From positions 1-62,020 of the forward strand of contig CADCEE010000007.1 in the NCBI GenBank assembly GCA_902800355.1: 62,020 nt of DNA, in the 5' to 3' direction. The notes below the pieces were generated by a model. That model was not told the DNA's origin. It saw only the letters and a list, made by a program, of their open reading frames with translations, and searched no databases. The stretch comes from an uncultured Erysipelotrichaceae bacterium (lineage in GTDB: Bacteria; Bacillota_I; Bacilli_A; RFN20; CAG-826). This document shows, in pieces, positions 1-9,435 of this stretch (within the stretch, counting starts at the first letter, position 1; every line of letters starts with the position of its first letter). The position numbers and the translations under genes were made by a program.

Positions 1-1080
1 GAAATCTGCCCATTCTGGGAAATCAATAAACGAATTTCTGTTCTTTGTAAAATTTGTATATAAAATATTGTTTCTATGAATTTCAAATTCATCAACCGGA
101 TCAGCATGATGCCAGGCTAATAAATCGGTCATGATACCCATATAACCTTTTTTAGTGGTAGAACTAGTATAACCACTAGAAGCCCAATCACTTAAAGACT
201 GAGATAAAGATAAATTTGGATTAGCTCCGTCAATTCCATCACTATCGCTACCAGATAAATAATTATATCTAGCAACCATATAGAAAATGGCTCTAGCGAT
301 ATCGCCTTTGTCTGAATCTTGTGGCTCAAAAACAGTTGTAGATCCACCTAAAGTTTTAGATTTTCCTGACAAATTACCAGATAGGTTGGAATATTTAGTG
401 CCGCAATTAGTATAGCTTTTTGATGTGTCAACATATCCATAGAAATTATTACTATGGATGTTATTTGCGTGTCCGTTACCTGCCATTAAGTGCATTGGGT
501 CACCACGAGCACCACCACTACCGCCAGAATCAAATCCTTCAGCCTTGGCCCAAACGTGTTCTCTGTTAATTCCCCATTGAGTTTGTTGATGATCATCCCA
601 TGCTCTAACTTGATTGGTCACATTTCTGTTTATATATAATGCATGAAGATAAGGATTAGAACCTTTGCTTGATGTGCTTACTCCATATGTGTATCCAGTA
701 ATCTTATTAGTGCTGGCATTATAGCCAGTAATAGCAGATGCTGGGGATTTATCCCAATCTCGATCAGTAATTTCATACATCTGCCAAATAGCACTACCAC
801 TATCGTAAGAAAAATATTGCTGTCCATTCTTAAGAATGGTTTTTAAATTCTTTAATAAATTATTCCCTTGTCTTTCGCTTGTGGATTTACTGTTCAAACT
901 AGAATAATAAGAACGAATCGTGGATTCACTTGAGTCGTTTAAATCAATCGTGGTTGGCAATGATGAGGTCGAATAACCTTCTGTTTTTTCGGTTTCTTTT
1001 CCAGCACTAAATAACGCCACTGATAAACCAATCGACATTAAAGCCGATAAAGACAGGCAACTAATAATTCTTTTTTTCAT
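1..1080 (-). CDS. Secreted endonuclease I family nuclease (3' end outside window)
   Basis: The reading frame is open from the ATG at 1080 to the left edge (360 codons), so the C-terminus is missing. Residues 1-27 form a signal peptide: basic MKKR, then a hydrophobic core. The body has the hallmarks of the endonuclease I (EndA/Bsn) family: NREHVWAK near residue 173, RGDPMHLMAG and NNIHSNN near 193-208, FEPQDSDKGDIARA near 245, and HHADPVDEFEIHRNN. The family has a His-metal active site and cuts DNA or RNA without sequence specificity, here outside the cell, probably to scavenge nucleotides. A second, broken member of the family lies at 59625-61411. A short hairpin (TCCC-TTT-GGGA) sits just upstream of the start. 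Confidence 0.9.
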   Translation of the reverse strand, partial: MKKRIISCLSLSALMSIGLSVALFSAGKETEKTEGYSTSSLPTTIDLNDSSESTIRSYYSSLNSKSTSERQGNNLLKNLKTILKNGQQYFSYDSGSAIWQMYEITDRDWDKSPASAITGYNASTNKITGYTYGVSTSSKGSNPYLHALYINRNVTNQVRAWDDHQQTQWGINREHVWAKAEGFDSGGSGGARGDPMHLMAGNGHANNIHSNNFYGYVDTSKSYTNCGTKYSNLSGNLSGKSKTLGGSTTVFEPQDSDKGDIARAIFYMVARYNYLSGSDSDGIDGANPNLSLSQSLSDWASSGYTSSTTKKGYMGIMTDLLAWHHADPVDEFEIHRNNILYTNFTKNRNSFIDFPEWADF

Positions 1081-1261
1081 ATGTATATTCCCAAAGGGAA
1101 ATTTTATTATATTACACTATTTATTTTTTTGAAATATATTTTCAAATAAATATTCGATAAAAACATAATAAATTGAGTTTGTAGTCATATTATCTTTACT
1201 TATTTAAAAATAACCTTTAAACTTTTATTTGCGTTTCGTTAACGAAAAGGAAGTATTACAA

Positions 1262-2407
1262 ATGGCAAAGAAACTTAAGAAAGCAAAAAAGGGAATGAAT
1301 CCTAAGGTTAAGTTCACCTTATTCAATTCATTCAAAGGGTTAATTTCTAACCAAGCAGTTATTGATGGCTCTAGAGGATCCAGATGGTGGGTCGCTGCTA
1401 TTTTCTTAGTGTTTTCCGTTATTCTTCCTTTAATTCCTACATTTAGCCAATTAAGCAAAATGTATGGAGCCTCTTTTGTTAGCGTTAATAACTTTGGATT
1501 AGATGTTCAATTATCCAAATTCGCATACGAAGAAAAACTCGCTGGTATCGAATTTAAAGTTGAAGGTGGAAAACTTCACTATTATCAAGGTTATGATTTT
1601 GATAAGCATGAAGGAGTCGAACAAGATTTCATTACTCCAAATGAAGCATATTTTAATAATAGAGACTGTGAATTTTCTGTCATTAACAGTGTAACAAATC
1701 AATATGACGCTAAATTCTATTTCTGGACTGATGCCAATTTAAGTTCTAACGTTGATAAAATTGTTAAACAAACTTACCTTGTCAAAGGTAATAATGGTAG
1801 CGATGGCAGAAAAATTCCAACTCCTGAAATGAAAGATACCAAAGTCTATTTGCCAAATATTATTATCTTCACTCCAACCACAATGGCGGTTGCCTTATAT
1901 AAAGCAGACACCAATACAGGTGTAGGCGCATCCTATGGAGGACTTGACTGGCTCAATACTCGTACTGATATTGGTTTAGTTGAACGATTATTAGGTAAAG
2001 GTTTTGAAGATTCTAAAACTCTAAGCGAAGAAGCTTTTGTTAACAAATATTACAAAGATGTTATGAGCGTTTTTAAAGAAGTTTGTAATGAAACATATTT
2101 AAATCAAAAGAATAAAACCAAATGGACTAACACTGGTATCTACGCTGGTATATATGCAGGTGTTATTGTCTTCTTAGGCTTAATCGTCTTCATCCTCACT
2201 AGAGGAAAGAATAATCCATATAAGTTCTTAAATATTTGGGAATGTCAAAAGATTTCCTGGTGGGGCGCTGCCTCTCCAGCAATTCTTGGAACATTATTAT
2301 CCTTAATCTTTGCAGGTAACACTATTGGTCAAATGGCGTTCATCTTATTAGTCTCACTTAGAATTATGTGGCTATCAATGAAACAATTAAGACCAATGAT
2401 TCAATAA
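1262..2407 (+). CDS. DUF1189-like integral membrane protein
   Basis: A 381 aa protein. I start it at ATG 1262, preceded by AAGGAAG with suitable spacing, rather than the TTG at 1229. It has a lysine-rich cytoplasmic N-terminus, one membrane segment near residues 40-62 (WWVAAIFLVFSVILPLIP), a large soluble middle of about 240 residues, then several membrane segments in the last 90 residues. The layout (one N-terminal segment, a large loop, a C-terminal membrane cluster) resembles the DUF1189 family, whose function is unknown. I saw no catalytic motif. It is divergent from the endonuclease gene and ends at a bidirectional terminator. The family assignment is tentative; that it is a membrane protein is clear. 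Confidence 0.7.
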   Translation: MAKKLKKAKKGMNPKVKFTLFNSFKGLISNQAVIDGSRGSRWWVAAIFLVFSVILPLIPTFSQLSKMYGASFVSVNNFGLDVQLSKFAYEEKLAGIEFKVEGGKLHYYQGYDFDKHEGVEQDFITPNEAYFNNRDCEFSVINSVTNQYDAKFYFWTDANLSSNVDKIVKQTYLVKGNNGSDGRKIPTPEMKDTKVYLPNIIIFTPTTMAVALYKADTNTGVGASYGGLDWLNTRTDIGLVERLLGKGFEDSKTLSEEAFVNKYYKDVMSVFKEVCNETYLNQKNKTKWTNTGIYAGIYAGVIVFLGLIVFILTRGKNNPYKFLNIWECQKISWWGAASPAILGTLLSLIFAGNTIGQMAFILLVSLRIMWLSMKQLRPMIQ

Positions 2408-2410
2408 TCA

Positions 2411-2439
2411 AAAAAGGCTGATATAAATCAGCTTTTTTT
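2411..2439. terminator. Bidirectional terminator
   Basis: GCTGAT-ATAA-ATCAGC hairpin flanked by A- and T-runs between convergent genes. It ends the membrane protein gene on the plus strand and the gdpP-rlmH operon on the minus strand, overlapping the last codons of the latter. Confidence 0.8.
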
Positions 2440-2776
2440 AATCTCCGTAATCACTACCACGACTTTTATCTTCTACGAAGATCTGAAGCGGATTAGTGAT
2501 ATCCGTTATTTCTAAATATATATAATTAGGTACTTCAGTAAAATACGATTCATAGTCCCCAACAAACACAACGTGTTTATTCTTTTTCACGCGATCAATC
2601 ATGGCCTTGATAATGAGATGATATTTATCAGGATGTCTTTCTTTAAAACCTTGAAGTTGAGTGTACACGACTGGTTCAAAATAAAAGTCACATTCTTCAT
2701 CCACTATAACATGAGGAGAAAATGGGTATTCCTTTTCAAACTTAATTTGATAATCTTTAAATTCTTCGTATTTCAT
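2438..2776 (-). CDS. Hypothetical protein, last gene of the gdpP-rlmH operon
   Basis: A 112 aa soluble, acidic protein with many aromatic residues and no membrane segment or signal peptide. I do not recognise the family. Its ATG overlaps the TGA of rlmH (ATGA), so translation is probably coupled, and it closes the operon at the terminator. This position and coupling make it a real gene. No function can be given from motifs. Confidence 0.7.
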   Translation of the reverse strand: MKYEEFKDYQIKFEKEYPFSPHVIVDEECDFYFEPVVYTQLQGFKERHPDKYHLIIKAMIDRVKKNKHVVFVGDYESYFTEVPNYIYLEITDITNPLQIFVEDKSRGSDYGD

Positions 2777-3249
2777 TTGTGATAAGTTTCGTTATTAAGT
2801 ATTTTAAATGCTCGATAAATTTGTTCAAGTAATATTAATCTAGCGAGTTGGTGCGGGAAGGTCATTTTAGATAAGCAAATGGAGTTATTGACTCTTTCTT
2901 TAAGTTCATCACTTAGTCCATATGAACCGCCAATGACAAAAGAGATATTCGCTCCATGCGATTCTAATTCTTTAGAAATAAAAGAAGCAAATTCGATAGA
3001 AGTATATTCTTTCTTATTTAAATCTAAAGAAATGAGATATTCGTTATCTTTCACTAACGCGAGTACTCTTTTACCTTCTATTTCTATCGCTTTTTTAACT
3101 TCTTTTTCACTAGGTTTTTCACTTATCGCTTCATCTTTAAGTTCGATGATTTCAATCTTGCAGTAACTAGAAAGTCTTTTGATATATTCATCAACACCAA
3201 GCTTATAAAAATCTTTGATTTTTCCTATCGCATAAATCTTAATCTTCAT
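2773..3249 (-). CDS. rlmH: 23S rRNA (pseudouridine1915-N3)-methyltransferase RlmH
   Basis: A 158 aa protein of standard length for the SPOUT-class enzyme that methylates pseudouridine 1915 in helix 69 of 23S rRNA, using SAM, on assembled 70S ribosomes. The N-terminus MKIKIYAIGKIK, the knot motif FVIGGSYGLSDEL (near residue 105) and the C-terminal signature SKMTFPHQLARLILLEQIYR followed by YHK are all family hallmarks. It overlaps the end of walJ by 11 bp and the next gene by 4 bp. The walJ-rlmH neighbourhood matches Bacillus. Confidence 0.96.
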   Translation of the reverse strand: MKIKIYAIGKIKDFYKLGVDEYIKRLSSYCKIEIIELKDEAISEKPSEKEVKKAIEIEGKRVLALVKDNEYLISLDLNKKEYTSIEFASFISKELESHGANISFVIGGSYGLSDELKERVNNSICLSKMTFPHQLARLILLEQIYRAFKILNNETYHK

Positions 3250-3991
3250 ATTTACCTCCTATTAGAGGGATATGTTGATTAGCACATCTTAATTTATATT
3301 TATCTAAGTTCACTCTAGCGTATTCAAATACCTTATGATAGGCCGCTAAAGCGAGTTCTGGAGTATTAGCTTCTTCAGAAAGATGAGCCAATACTATTTC
3401 TTTAGTGTCTTCTCCGATGATTTCAATCGCAGCAAAAGCGCTATCTTCATTACATAGGTGACCATAATCAGACATAATTCTTTGAATTAAATCCATTGGT
3501 CTATTGGTGTGTAATAACATTTGAATATCGTGGTTAGATTCAATCACTAAATAAGTAGGATTTTTAATATAAGGGGTATTACTAGATAAATATGTTCCTG
3601 TATCAGTCATATAGACTAATGATTCACTACCTTCTTTTAGAAGAAATCCACAAGGATTGCTCGCGTCGTGACTAGTAGGAAAAGCCATTATCTCTACATC
3701 TAATACCTTAAAAGGTTTATATACTTCAATAACATTACTTAAAGATCCAGGAATAGTACCTTCTAAAGAATACATTTTTTTAGGAGAAAAAGTTTTGATA
3801 TTACGGTAATGATCAGCGTGATTATGAGTAATTAAAACCGCATTAATATCTTTGATAGATTTATTAAATTTCAAAAGTTCTTCTTCGATAACTTTTATCG
3901 GTATACCCATATCAATTAAAATAGTGGTCTCTTTAGTAAATACAAGAGTTGCATTACCTTTAGAACCACTATTGATAATATCAAAAAACAT
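3239..3991 (-). CDS. walJ: Metallo-beta-lactamase fold hydrolase, WalJ/YycJ family
   Basis: A 250 aa cytoplasmic protein starting MFFDIINSGSKGNA, a typical YycJ start. The metal motif THNHADH is near residues 55-61, with further ligands such as SHD near 108 and TDTG near 128. YycJ/WalJ proteins belong to the MBL nuclease-like group and have been linked to mismatch repair and cell-wall homeostasis in Firmicutes. The walRK two-component genes that often lie upstream are not here; dnaB is instead 8 bp upstream. Confidence 0.9.
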   Translation of the reverse strand: MFFDIINSGSKGNATLVFTKETTILIDMGIPIKVIEEELLKFNKSIKDINAVLITHNHADHYRNIKTFSPKKMYSLEGTIPGSLSNVIEVYKPFKVLDVEIMAFPTSHDASNPCGFLLKEGSESLVYMTDTGTYLSSNTPYIKNPTYLVIESNHDIQMLLHTNRPMDLIQRIMSDYGHLCNEDSAFAAIEIIGEDTKEIVLAHLSEEANTPELALAAYHKVFEYARVNLDKYKLRCANQHIPLIGGKYED

Positions 3992-3999
3992 TGTAAATA

Positions 4000-5511
4000 T
4001 TATTCTTCAGCGATCGCGTTCATCGCTGCTTCCCATTCTGGAGTTGGAGCGTCAAATCTGACATAGTCTTTATAAAAGAATAATCTAGCAGTACCGGTTT
4101 GTCCGCTTCTATTTTTAGCAACAATTACTTCGGTATAAGAAGCATTACCAGGAATCTCACTACCTAATTCTTTTTCCTTTTGTTCTTTAGCGAGTTCATA
4201 TTTTTCCGCGCCAGTAAGTTGACCGCCTTTTTTATTAGCAGCCTTGCTGGTCTTTTTATCTGCGTAATAGTCTTCTCTATAAAGAAGAATAACGATATCC
4301 GCATCTTGTTCAATGTTACCAGAATCTCTTAAATCAGACATTACTGGTCTTTGAGAATCACGTTTTTCCACCGCTCTAGATAACTGAGAAACCGCTATTA
4401 CAGGAATCTTTAAGTCTCTCGCTAATGCTTTTAAAGCAAGGGAAATACGTCTAACTTCTTCTTGTCTAGAATCTGGGGCTTTACCTTTAGTGGCAATTTG
4501 CACCAAACCTAAGTAGTCGACAATAATTAAGCCAAGATCAGGTTCATGAGCCTGAAGTTTAGTGGATTTAGTGATAATATCATTAAGTTTAATGGATGGA
4601 GTGTCATCAATATAAATTTTAGAGTTCGCTAAAATCTTAATAGAATTAAGAACTTTCATTTTATCGTTTGCAGAATTAATTCTTCCACGGTTAATGTTTT
4701 TCGCATCCACAGTAGAATCCATCGCCACCAAACGATTAAATAATTGTTCTTTAGACATCTCTAAAGAGAAGATCGCCACAGCTTTTTTGGCTCTAGTAGC
4801 AATTCTATGAGCAAAGTTTAAACACAAAGCAGTTTTTCCAACAGCAGGACGAGCCGCGACAATAATTAATTCTCCAGGTTTAAATCCTTGAGTGATTTGA
4901 TTAAGCCTTTCATATCCAGTAGTGACACCGATAACATCAGATTCATTATCAGCGTCTTGTAGTTTTTCTAAATTTGCTTCAATTTCAGGAGCGATGTCTT
5001 TAGTGGTGATAAACTGCGAGATCTTTCTTTTAGCGATGCTATCTTTAAAGCGATTCTCACTATCTAAGATAAAATCATTAATATTTTCAATTTCTTGGGT
5101 TTTATATTCTGAGTCAATATTTCTAATGGTGGTGAGCATTTTTCTTAATACGGAGTTATCTTGAATAATGCCGATATAGAAAGTTAAAGTAGAGGCTGCC
5201 ACAACAGTATTAGTACATTCCGCTAAATATTTAGCGCCACCAATATTTTCTAATTCTTTTAAATTATCTAATTCTTCAGCAACTGTTAATACGTCAATAG
5301 TAGCGTTTCTTTCAGAAAGCTGATGAATTGCTCTAAAAATTAATTGATGTTTACCAACGAAGAAATCTTCTTCTTCTAAGGATGTTAAAACATCAAGACA
5401 ATAGTCTTTTTTAAGCATAGCACTGCCAAGAACTACTCTTTCAGCGTCTTCGTTATATGGAAGTTCGCTAGATACTTTTTTCACAACTGTTTTTCTGTTA
5501 GCAGTAGCCAT
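4000..5511 (-). CDS. dnaB: Replicative DNA helicase
   Basis: A 503 aa hexameric helicase that unwinds DNA at the replication fork (called DnaC in Bacillus). I use ATG 5511, preceded by AAAGGAAA, rather than the upstream ATG 5544 that lies inside rplI. The N-terminal DnaB domain (ELPYNEDAERVVLGSAML) is followed by the RecA-like motor: Walker A ARPAVGKTALCLN near residue 220, Walker B LGLIIVDYLGLV, then the RDSGNIEQDADIV arginine-finger region. A lysine-rich insertion (KKTSKAANKKGG) lies near the C-terminus. The gene starts 1 bp after rplI, as in Bacillus. Confidence 0.96.
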   Translation of the reverse strand: MATANRKTVVKKVSSELPYNEDAERVVLGSAMLKKDYCLDVLTSLEEEDFFVGKHQLIFRAIHQLSERNATIDVLTVAEELDNLKELENIGGAKYLAECTNTVVAASTLTFYIGIIQDNSVLRKMLTTIRNIDSEYKTQEIENINDFILDSENRFKDSIAKRKISQFITTKDIAPEIEANLEKLQDADNESDVIGVTTGYERLNQITQGFKPGELIIVAARPAVGKTALCLNFAHRIATRAKKAVAIFSLEMSKEQLFNRLVAMDSTVDAKNINRGRINSANDKMKVLNSIKILANSKIYIDDTPSIKLNDIITKSTKLQAHEPDLGLIIVDYLGLVQIATKGKAPDSRQEEVRRISLALKALARDLKIPVIAVSQLSRAVEKRDSQRPVMSDLRDSGNIEQDADIVILLYREDYYADKKTSKAANKKGGQLTGAEKYELAKEQKEKELGSEIPGNASYTEVIVAKNRSGQTGTARLFFYKDYVRFDAPTPEWEAAMNAIAEE

Positions 5512-5512
5512 A

Positions 5513-5962
5513 TTATTTCCTTTCTGTGATATGAACGTTAACAACGCCCACCACGCCTTTATATAATTCGATTCTTAAGCGGTGATACCCTAAATAATCT
5601 AATGGTCCTTTATCTAAGAATTTTCTTTTATCAATTTCAATATTGTGCTTCGCTTTCATCTCTTCTTCTACTTGCTTTAAAGAGATTGAACCAAATAATT
5701 TACTATCTTTTCCAACTTTAGCATCAAACTCTAAGGTAATATTCTTAAGAGCTTCCACAAGTTTAGTAGCCTCTTCTTTTTTTCTAATCTCTTCTTGGCG
5801 AGCGTTTTCTTGTTGAGTTTCTAAAATCTCCACACTTTTTTTAGTAACAGGAACTGCTAATTTTTTCTTAAATAAGAAATTAATAGCAAAACCATCACTG
5901 ACATTAACAGTTTGATTCTTTTTACCAACTTTTTTCACATCCGCTAATAAGATTACTTCCAT
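5513..5962 (-). CDS. rplI: 50S ribosomal protein L9
   Basis: A 149 aa protein with the L9 N-terminal globular domain (MEVILLADVKKVGKK), the signature DGFAINFLFKKKLAVP near residues 23-38, a long connecting helix rich in E/K/Q, and a C-terminal domain (KVGKDSKLFGSIS). It binds 23S rRNA at the base of the L1 stalk. It sits tightly between gdpP (2 bp) and dnaB (1 bp), an arrangement conserved in Firmicutes. Confidence 0.97.
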   Translation of the reverse strand: MEVILLADVKKVGKKNQTVNVSDGFAINFLFKKKLAVPVTKKSVEILETQQENARQEEIRKKEEATKLVEALKNITLEFDAKVGKDSKLFGSISLKQVEEEMKAKHNIEIDKRKFLDKGPLDYLGYHRLRIELYKGVVGVVNVHITERK

Positions 5963-5964
5963 AA

Positions 5965-8001
5965 CTAGTCTTCCTGTACCATTCTTCTTTTAGCGTCTGC
6001 TCTAGCATCTGCTAAGTGTAAATTAATAACATTAACAAGCATATTTTCCACATCTTTTAAATCACTCTTAAGGAAGGTTGCAGCAGCACTAGTAAAGTGA
6101 CCACCACCACCAAGTTTTTCACATAATAAGGAAACATTAATTAAGCCATCACTTCTAGCGGATAATTTAGTTTCTCTAGCGCTAGTTTTACCAATCACAA
6201 AGGCAGCATGGATTCCTTTCATACTTAAGCATGCATTAGCGGCTTTAGCAATCGCCGCGGTATCATAAATCTTATCAGGATCTGCTACTGCATATACTAC
6301 TCCATAGCTTGCGGTAATGACATGTCTAACAATATCAGTAGTCTCCATATATTCTTCAAAGTCATCTTTAAGTAAATCATCGGCAATCGAGTTATCCGCT
6401 CCATATTCTTTTAAAATTGTGGAAGCTTCAAAAGTTCTAATACCGGTATTTTTACTCTTATAGAATGAGCTATCTAAGAAGATACCAGATAACATAATTG
6501 TTGCATATGTTGGATTAAGTTCAATACGAGGAGTAATAGAAGAGAATCTAATAAACTCTGTAATTAATTCAGAAGCACTAGAAGCTGATGGGTCAATATG
6601 ATTGAAAACAGGAGATTCGATATATTCTTCCGCTCTTCTATGGTGGTCGATAACCACGACTTTATTAGTTTTATCTAAAACTGCAGGAGCCATAACCATA
6701 TTAGGAATATGGACATCACAAACTATCACTAATGTATCTGATCCGATTAAATCTAAAGAATCTTTAGATGAGACAATTAGTTCCTCTAATTCATCTTTAT
6801 CAAAACTAGAAGTAATCGCCGCTCTGGTCTTAGCTTCAGTAGCCTTAAGGTCTACAACTAATTTGGCTGGTTTTTCTAATCTTTCACAGATGGCTTTAAC
6901 ACCTAAACAGCTACCTAAAGCATCCATATCCATATTAGTGTGACCCATAATTAAGACATTAGAGGCACTATTAATTAAATTAATTAAAGAGTCAGCAAGA
7001 ACTCTAATTTTCACTCTACTACGTTTTTCTTGAGCTTCGGTTTTACCACCGTAGAATTCCATTTCCTTGCCGTATGGAGAGACAACAACTTGGTCTCCAC
7101 CACGAGACATCGCAATACTTAAAGCGGCAATCGCGAGTTCATTAAGTTTAACAACATCAGGGAAGTCTCTAGCAATACCAATAGAAAGAGTTAACGGGAT
7201 ATCTTCACCCATAGAAACGGCTCTGACTTTATCAATAATGGAGAAATGATCATCTTTGATTTTGCAATACGTATCATAGTTAAAAAGCATAAGATAATCA
7301 CTATCTTTATATTTACGAAGTAAAATGCCATATTTTTGAGCATATTCAAAGATAACATCTTTAGCCTTAGTAATCGTGTCATTATAATCATCATCACCCT
7401 TAATGACTTCGTCATAGTTATCCATAGAAAGAACACCAACAACAGGAGCTTGTTGCTTGTTGTAATAGTAGATAGTTTCGTAGTCTGTAGTGTCTTTAAA
7501 GATATATAATCCCGCATCCGCTAAATATTTAACTTCATAGTTACGGTTATTAATAACCACTTTGATGATATTATCAGGAGTCGGTTTTTCTTTTAAAACT
7601 CTTAATTCATTTTTCCAATCAAAGATATTGCTATCGATGATATCAATATGTCTATCTTTAAATAAGTCGTTATTCCAAATGACTATGTCATTTTCATCAG
7701 TAACCACCAAACCAATCATTGCAAAGTTATAAGCTTCTTGAACGTCGCTACCAATAACTTCCGCAGCCTTTAAATCAGTTTTATGTCTATACATAGAAAT
7801 GCGAATCGCACTAATCCACATGAAAATAATGTTAAGAGCCACCAAAGAAGAAGCACCAATAACCACATATTCTGGTAAAACAACAGACTTCGTATTATAT
7901 AAATCTAAGAAATAAAAAATTACAAAGACACCAATGCCCAGAGTTTCTAAAATGATGGCAAGAAAGGCGAATAATCTTACTCTATTGATTTTCTTTTTCA
8001 T
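5965..8001 (-). CDS. gdpP: Membrane-bound cyclic-di-AMP phosphodiesterase GdpP
   Basis: A 678 aa protein. Two N-terminal membrane helices (about residues 9-30 and 43-65) are followed by a degenerate PAS-like region, a degenerate GGDEF domain (SRGGDQVVV near 308) and a DHH/DHHA1 phosphodiesterase: MGHTNMDMDALG near 354, VIDHHRR near 452 and GGGGHFTSAAA near 630. GdpP hydrolyses c-di-AMP to pApA, controlling potassium, osmotic and cell-wall balance. It heads the operon with rplI and dnaB. All DHH motifs needed for catalysis are present. Confidence 0.95.
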   Translation of the reverse strand: MKKKINRVRLFAFLAIILETLGIGVFVIFYFLDLYNTKSVVLPEYVVIGASSLVALNIIFMWISAIRISMYRHKTDLKAAEVIGSDVQEAYNFAMIGLVVTDENDIVIWNNDLFKDRHIDIIDSNIFDWKNELRVLKEKPTPDNIIKVVINNRNYEVKYLADAGLYIFKDTTDYETIYYYNKQQAPVVGVLSMDNYDEVIKGDDDYNDTITKAKDVIFEYAQKYGILLRKYKDSDYLMLFNYDTYCKIKDDHFSIIDKVRAVSMGEDIPLTLSIGIARDFPDVVKLNELAIAALSIAMSRGGDQVVVSPYGKEMEFYGGKTEAQEKRSRVKIRVLADSLINLINSASNVLIMGHTNMDMDALGSCLGVKAICERLEKPAKLVVDLKATEAKTRAAITSSFDKDELEELIVSSKDSLDLIGSDTLVIVCDVHIPNMVMAPAVLDKTNKVVVIDHHRRAEEYIESPVFNHIDPSASSASELITEFIRFSSITPRIELNPTYATIMLSGIFLDSSFYKSKNTGIRTFEASTILKEYGADNSIADDLLKDDFEEYMETTDIVRHVITASYGVVYAVADPDKIYDTAAIAKAANACLSMKGIHAAFVIGKTSARETKLSARSDGLINVSLLCEKLGGGGHFTSAAATFLKSDLKDVENMLVNVINLHLADARADAKRRMVQED

Positions 8002-8069
8002 AGTAGAAACATTATATTAAATTAATAATTTCATATAAAGAGGAAATGCGAAAAACTTTTATATTGACC

Positions 8070-9287
8070 CTATAGAGGCATCATAAGGGAACGGATAAGT
8101 TTCTCACAGTCACTCGCTTTCATGATTTTTGGAACTGGATAACCAGGATTACCTTCTTTTAATGCACGCTTCACTATAGTTGGGATATCACTTTCCATAA
8201 TAAAATCAAATTTTTCAGGGATATTCATTGCCTTATTCATTCTTCTAATCTCATTAATGAAGGCTATAGCTTTTTCTTCCTTACTCATACTAGGTTTAGA
8301 TATACCAACTAGATCCGCTAGTTTAGCTAATGGTTTATAAACGGATTTACCATACCACTCTAATACATATGGAAGTATCACAGCGTTAGCCAGTCCATGT
8401 GGCGTTCCATACATCCCACCTAAATTATGAGCAATGGCATGGACATAACCAACGAAGGCGCGAGTAAAAGCACTACCAGCGTAAAACGAGGCCATTAGCA
8501 TATTCTCTCTAGCCTTTAAATCTTTGCCGTTAGAATAGGCAACTTCTAAATTTTCAAATATCAATTTAGTAGCCTTTTCAGCGTATTTTATCGTTGATTT
8601 GACGTTACTTTTGCCAATATATGCCTCCACCGCATGAGTTAAAGCATCCATACCAGTAGTAGAAGTAATATGAGGAGGTAGACCTATAGTTAAGTTAGGA
8701 TCAAGCACTGCGTATTTAGGTCGAAGTTTTCCGTCCGCTAAAGCGTATTTTTCATGTGTTTTTGGATCGCTAACTACCGCTGCTAAAGTGGTTTCTGAAC
8801 CTGTTCCTGCTGTAGTTGGAACAGCAAAAAATGGAGGTAATTTCTTTTTAATCTTTAAATAGCCTCGCATTTGTTTAACTGACTTTTTAGGATTAGCGAC
8901 TCTTGCCCCTGCAGCTTTAGCACAATCCATTGGCGAACCTCCACCAAAAGCGATAATGCCTTCACATTGATTTTTGATATAGATGTCTTTACAATCTTCG
9001 ATATTTTGAATCGTTGGATTAGGCTTCACTCCATCAAATACACTATAAGAGATGTTTTCTTTTTCTAGTTCCTTAAATAAATCATCTAATAGATGCAAAC
9101 TCATTAAGCCTTTATCAGTTACTACTAAAACATTATTGATACCTTTATTTTTAATAAAAGACGGGAGTTTTTTAACAGCACCTTCTCCTTTAAATAAAGT
9201 TGGTTCGCTCCAATCCATAAAGCGCATTGCAAACTTTAAAACTTTTTGATTTACACGGTAATAACATTTCTTCATCCAAAACATCAT
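8070..9287 (-). CDS. Iron-containing alcohol dehydrogenase
   Basis: A 405 aa group III NAD(P)-dependent dehydrogenase. The start at 9287 is chosen because AGAGG lies 8 nt upstream; another in-frame ATG exists at 9308. The nucleotide-binding motif AFGGGSPMDCAKA, the PTTAGTGSE loop and metal ligands in GMDALTHAVEAYIG and HAIAHNLGGMYGTPHG identify the family. It interconverts alcohols and aldehydes or ketones, probably in fermentation; the substrate cannot be told from sequence. It lies 68 bp upstream of gdpP on the same strand with no clear terminator between, so read-through is possible. Confidence 0.92.
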   Translation of the reverse strand: MMFWMKKCYYRVNQKVLKFAMRFMDWSEPTLFKGEGAVKKLPSFIKNKGINNVLVVTDKGLMSLHLLDDLFKELEKENISYSVFDGVKPNPTIQNIEDCKDIYIKNQCEGIIAFGGGSPMDCAKAAGARVANPKKSVKQMRGYLKIKKKLPPFFAVPTTAGTGSETTLAAVVSDPKTHEKYALADGKLRPKYAVLDPNLTIGLPPHITSTTGMDALTHAVEAYIGKSNVKSTIKYAEKATKLIFENLEVAYSNGKDLKARENMLMASFYAGSAFTRAFVGYVHAIAHNLGGMYGTPHGLANAVILPYVLEWYGKSVYKPLAKLADLVGISKPSMSKEEKAIAFINEIRRMNKAMNIPEKFDFIMESDIPTIVKRALKEGNPGYPVPKIMKASDCEKLIRSLMMPL

Positions 9288-9387
9288 AATTAAAACCTCT
9301 ATAATCATTTTTGATGATTAGTAGTCAAAGTGCAACATCCTCTTTACTCTTCAATGTCATAATTTTCATATTTTAAAAAATAGATAC

Positions 9388-9412
9388 AAAAAAGATCGCC
9401 CGAGGGCGACCT
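9388..9412 (-). terminator. Intrinsic terminator of the SHOCT membrane protein gene
   Basis: Read on the minus strand, GGTCGCC-CTC-GGCGATC forms a hairpin with one G-U pair followed by a T-run. It separates the membrane protein gene from the alcohol dehydrogenase gene. Confidence 0.75.
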
Positions 9413-9435
9413 AGTTTGTTAACGATTTAAAATAA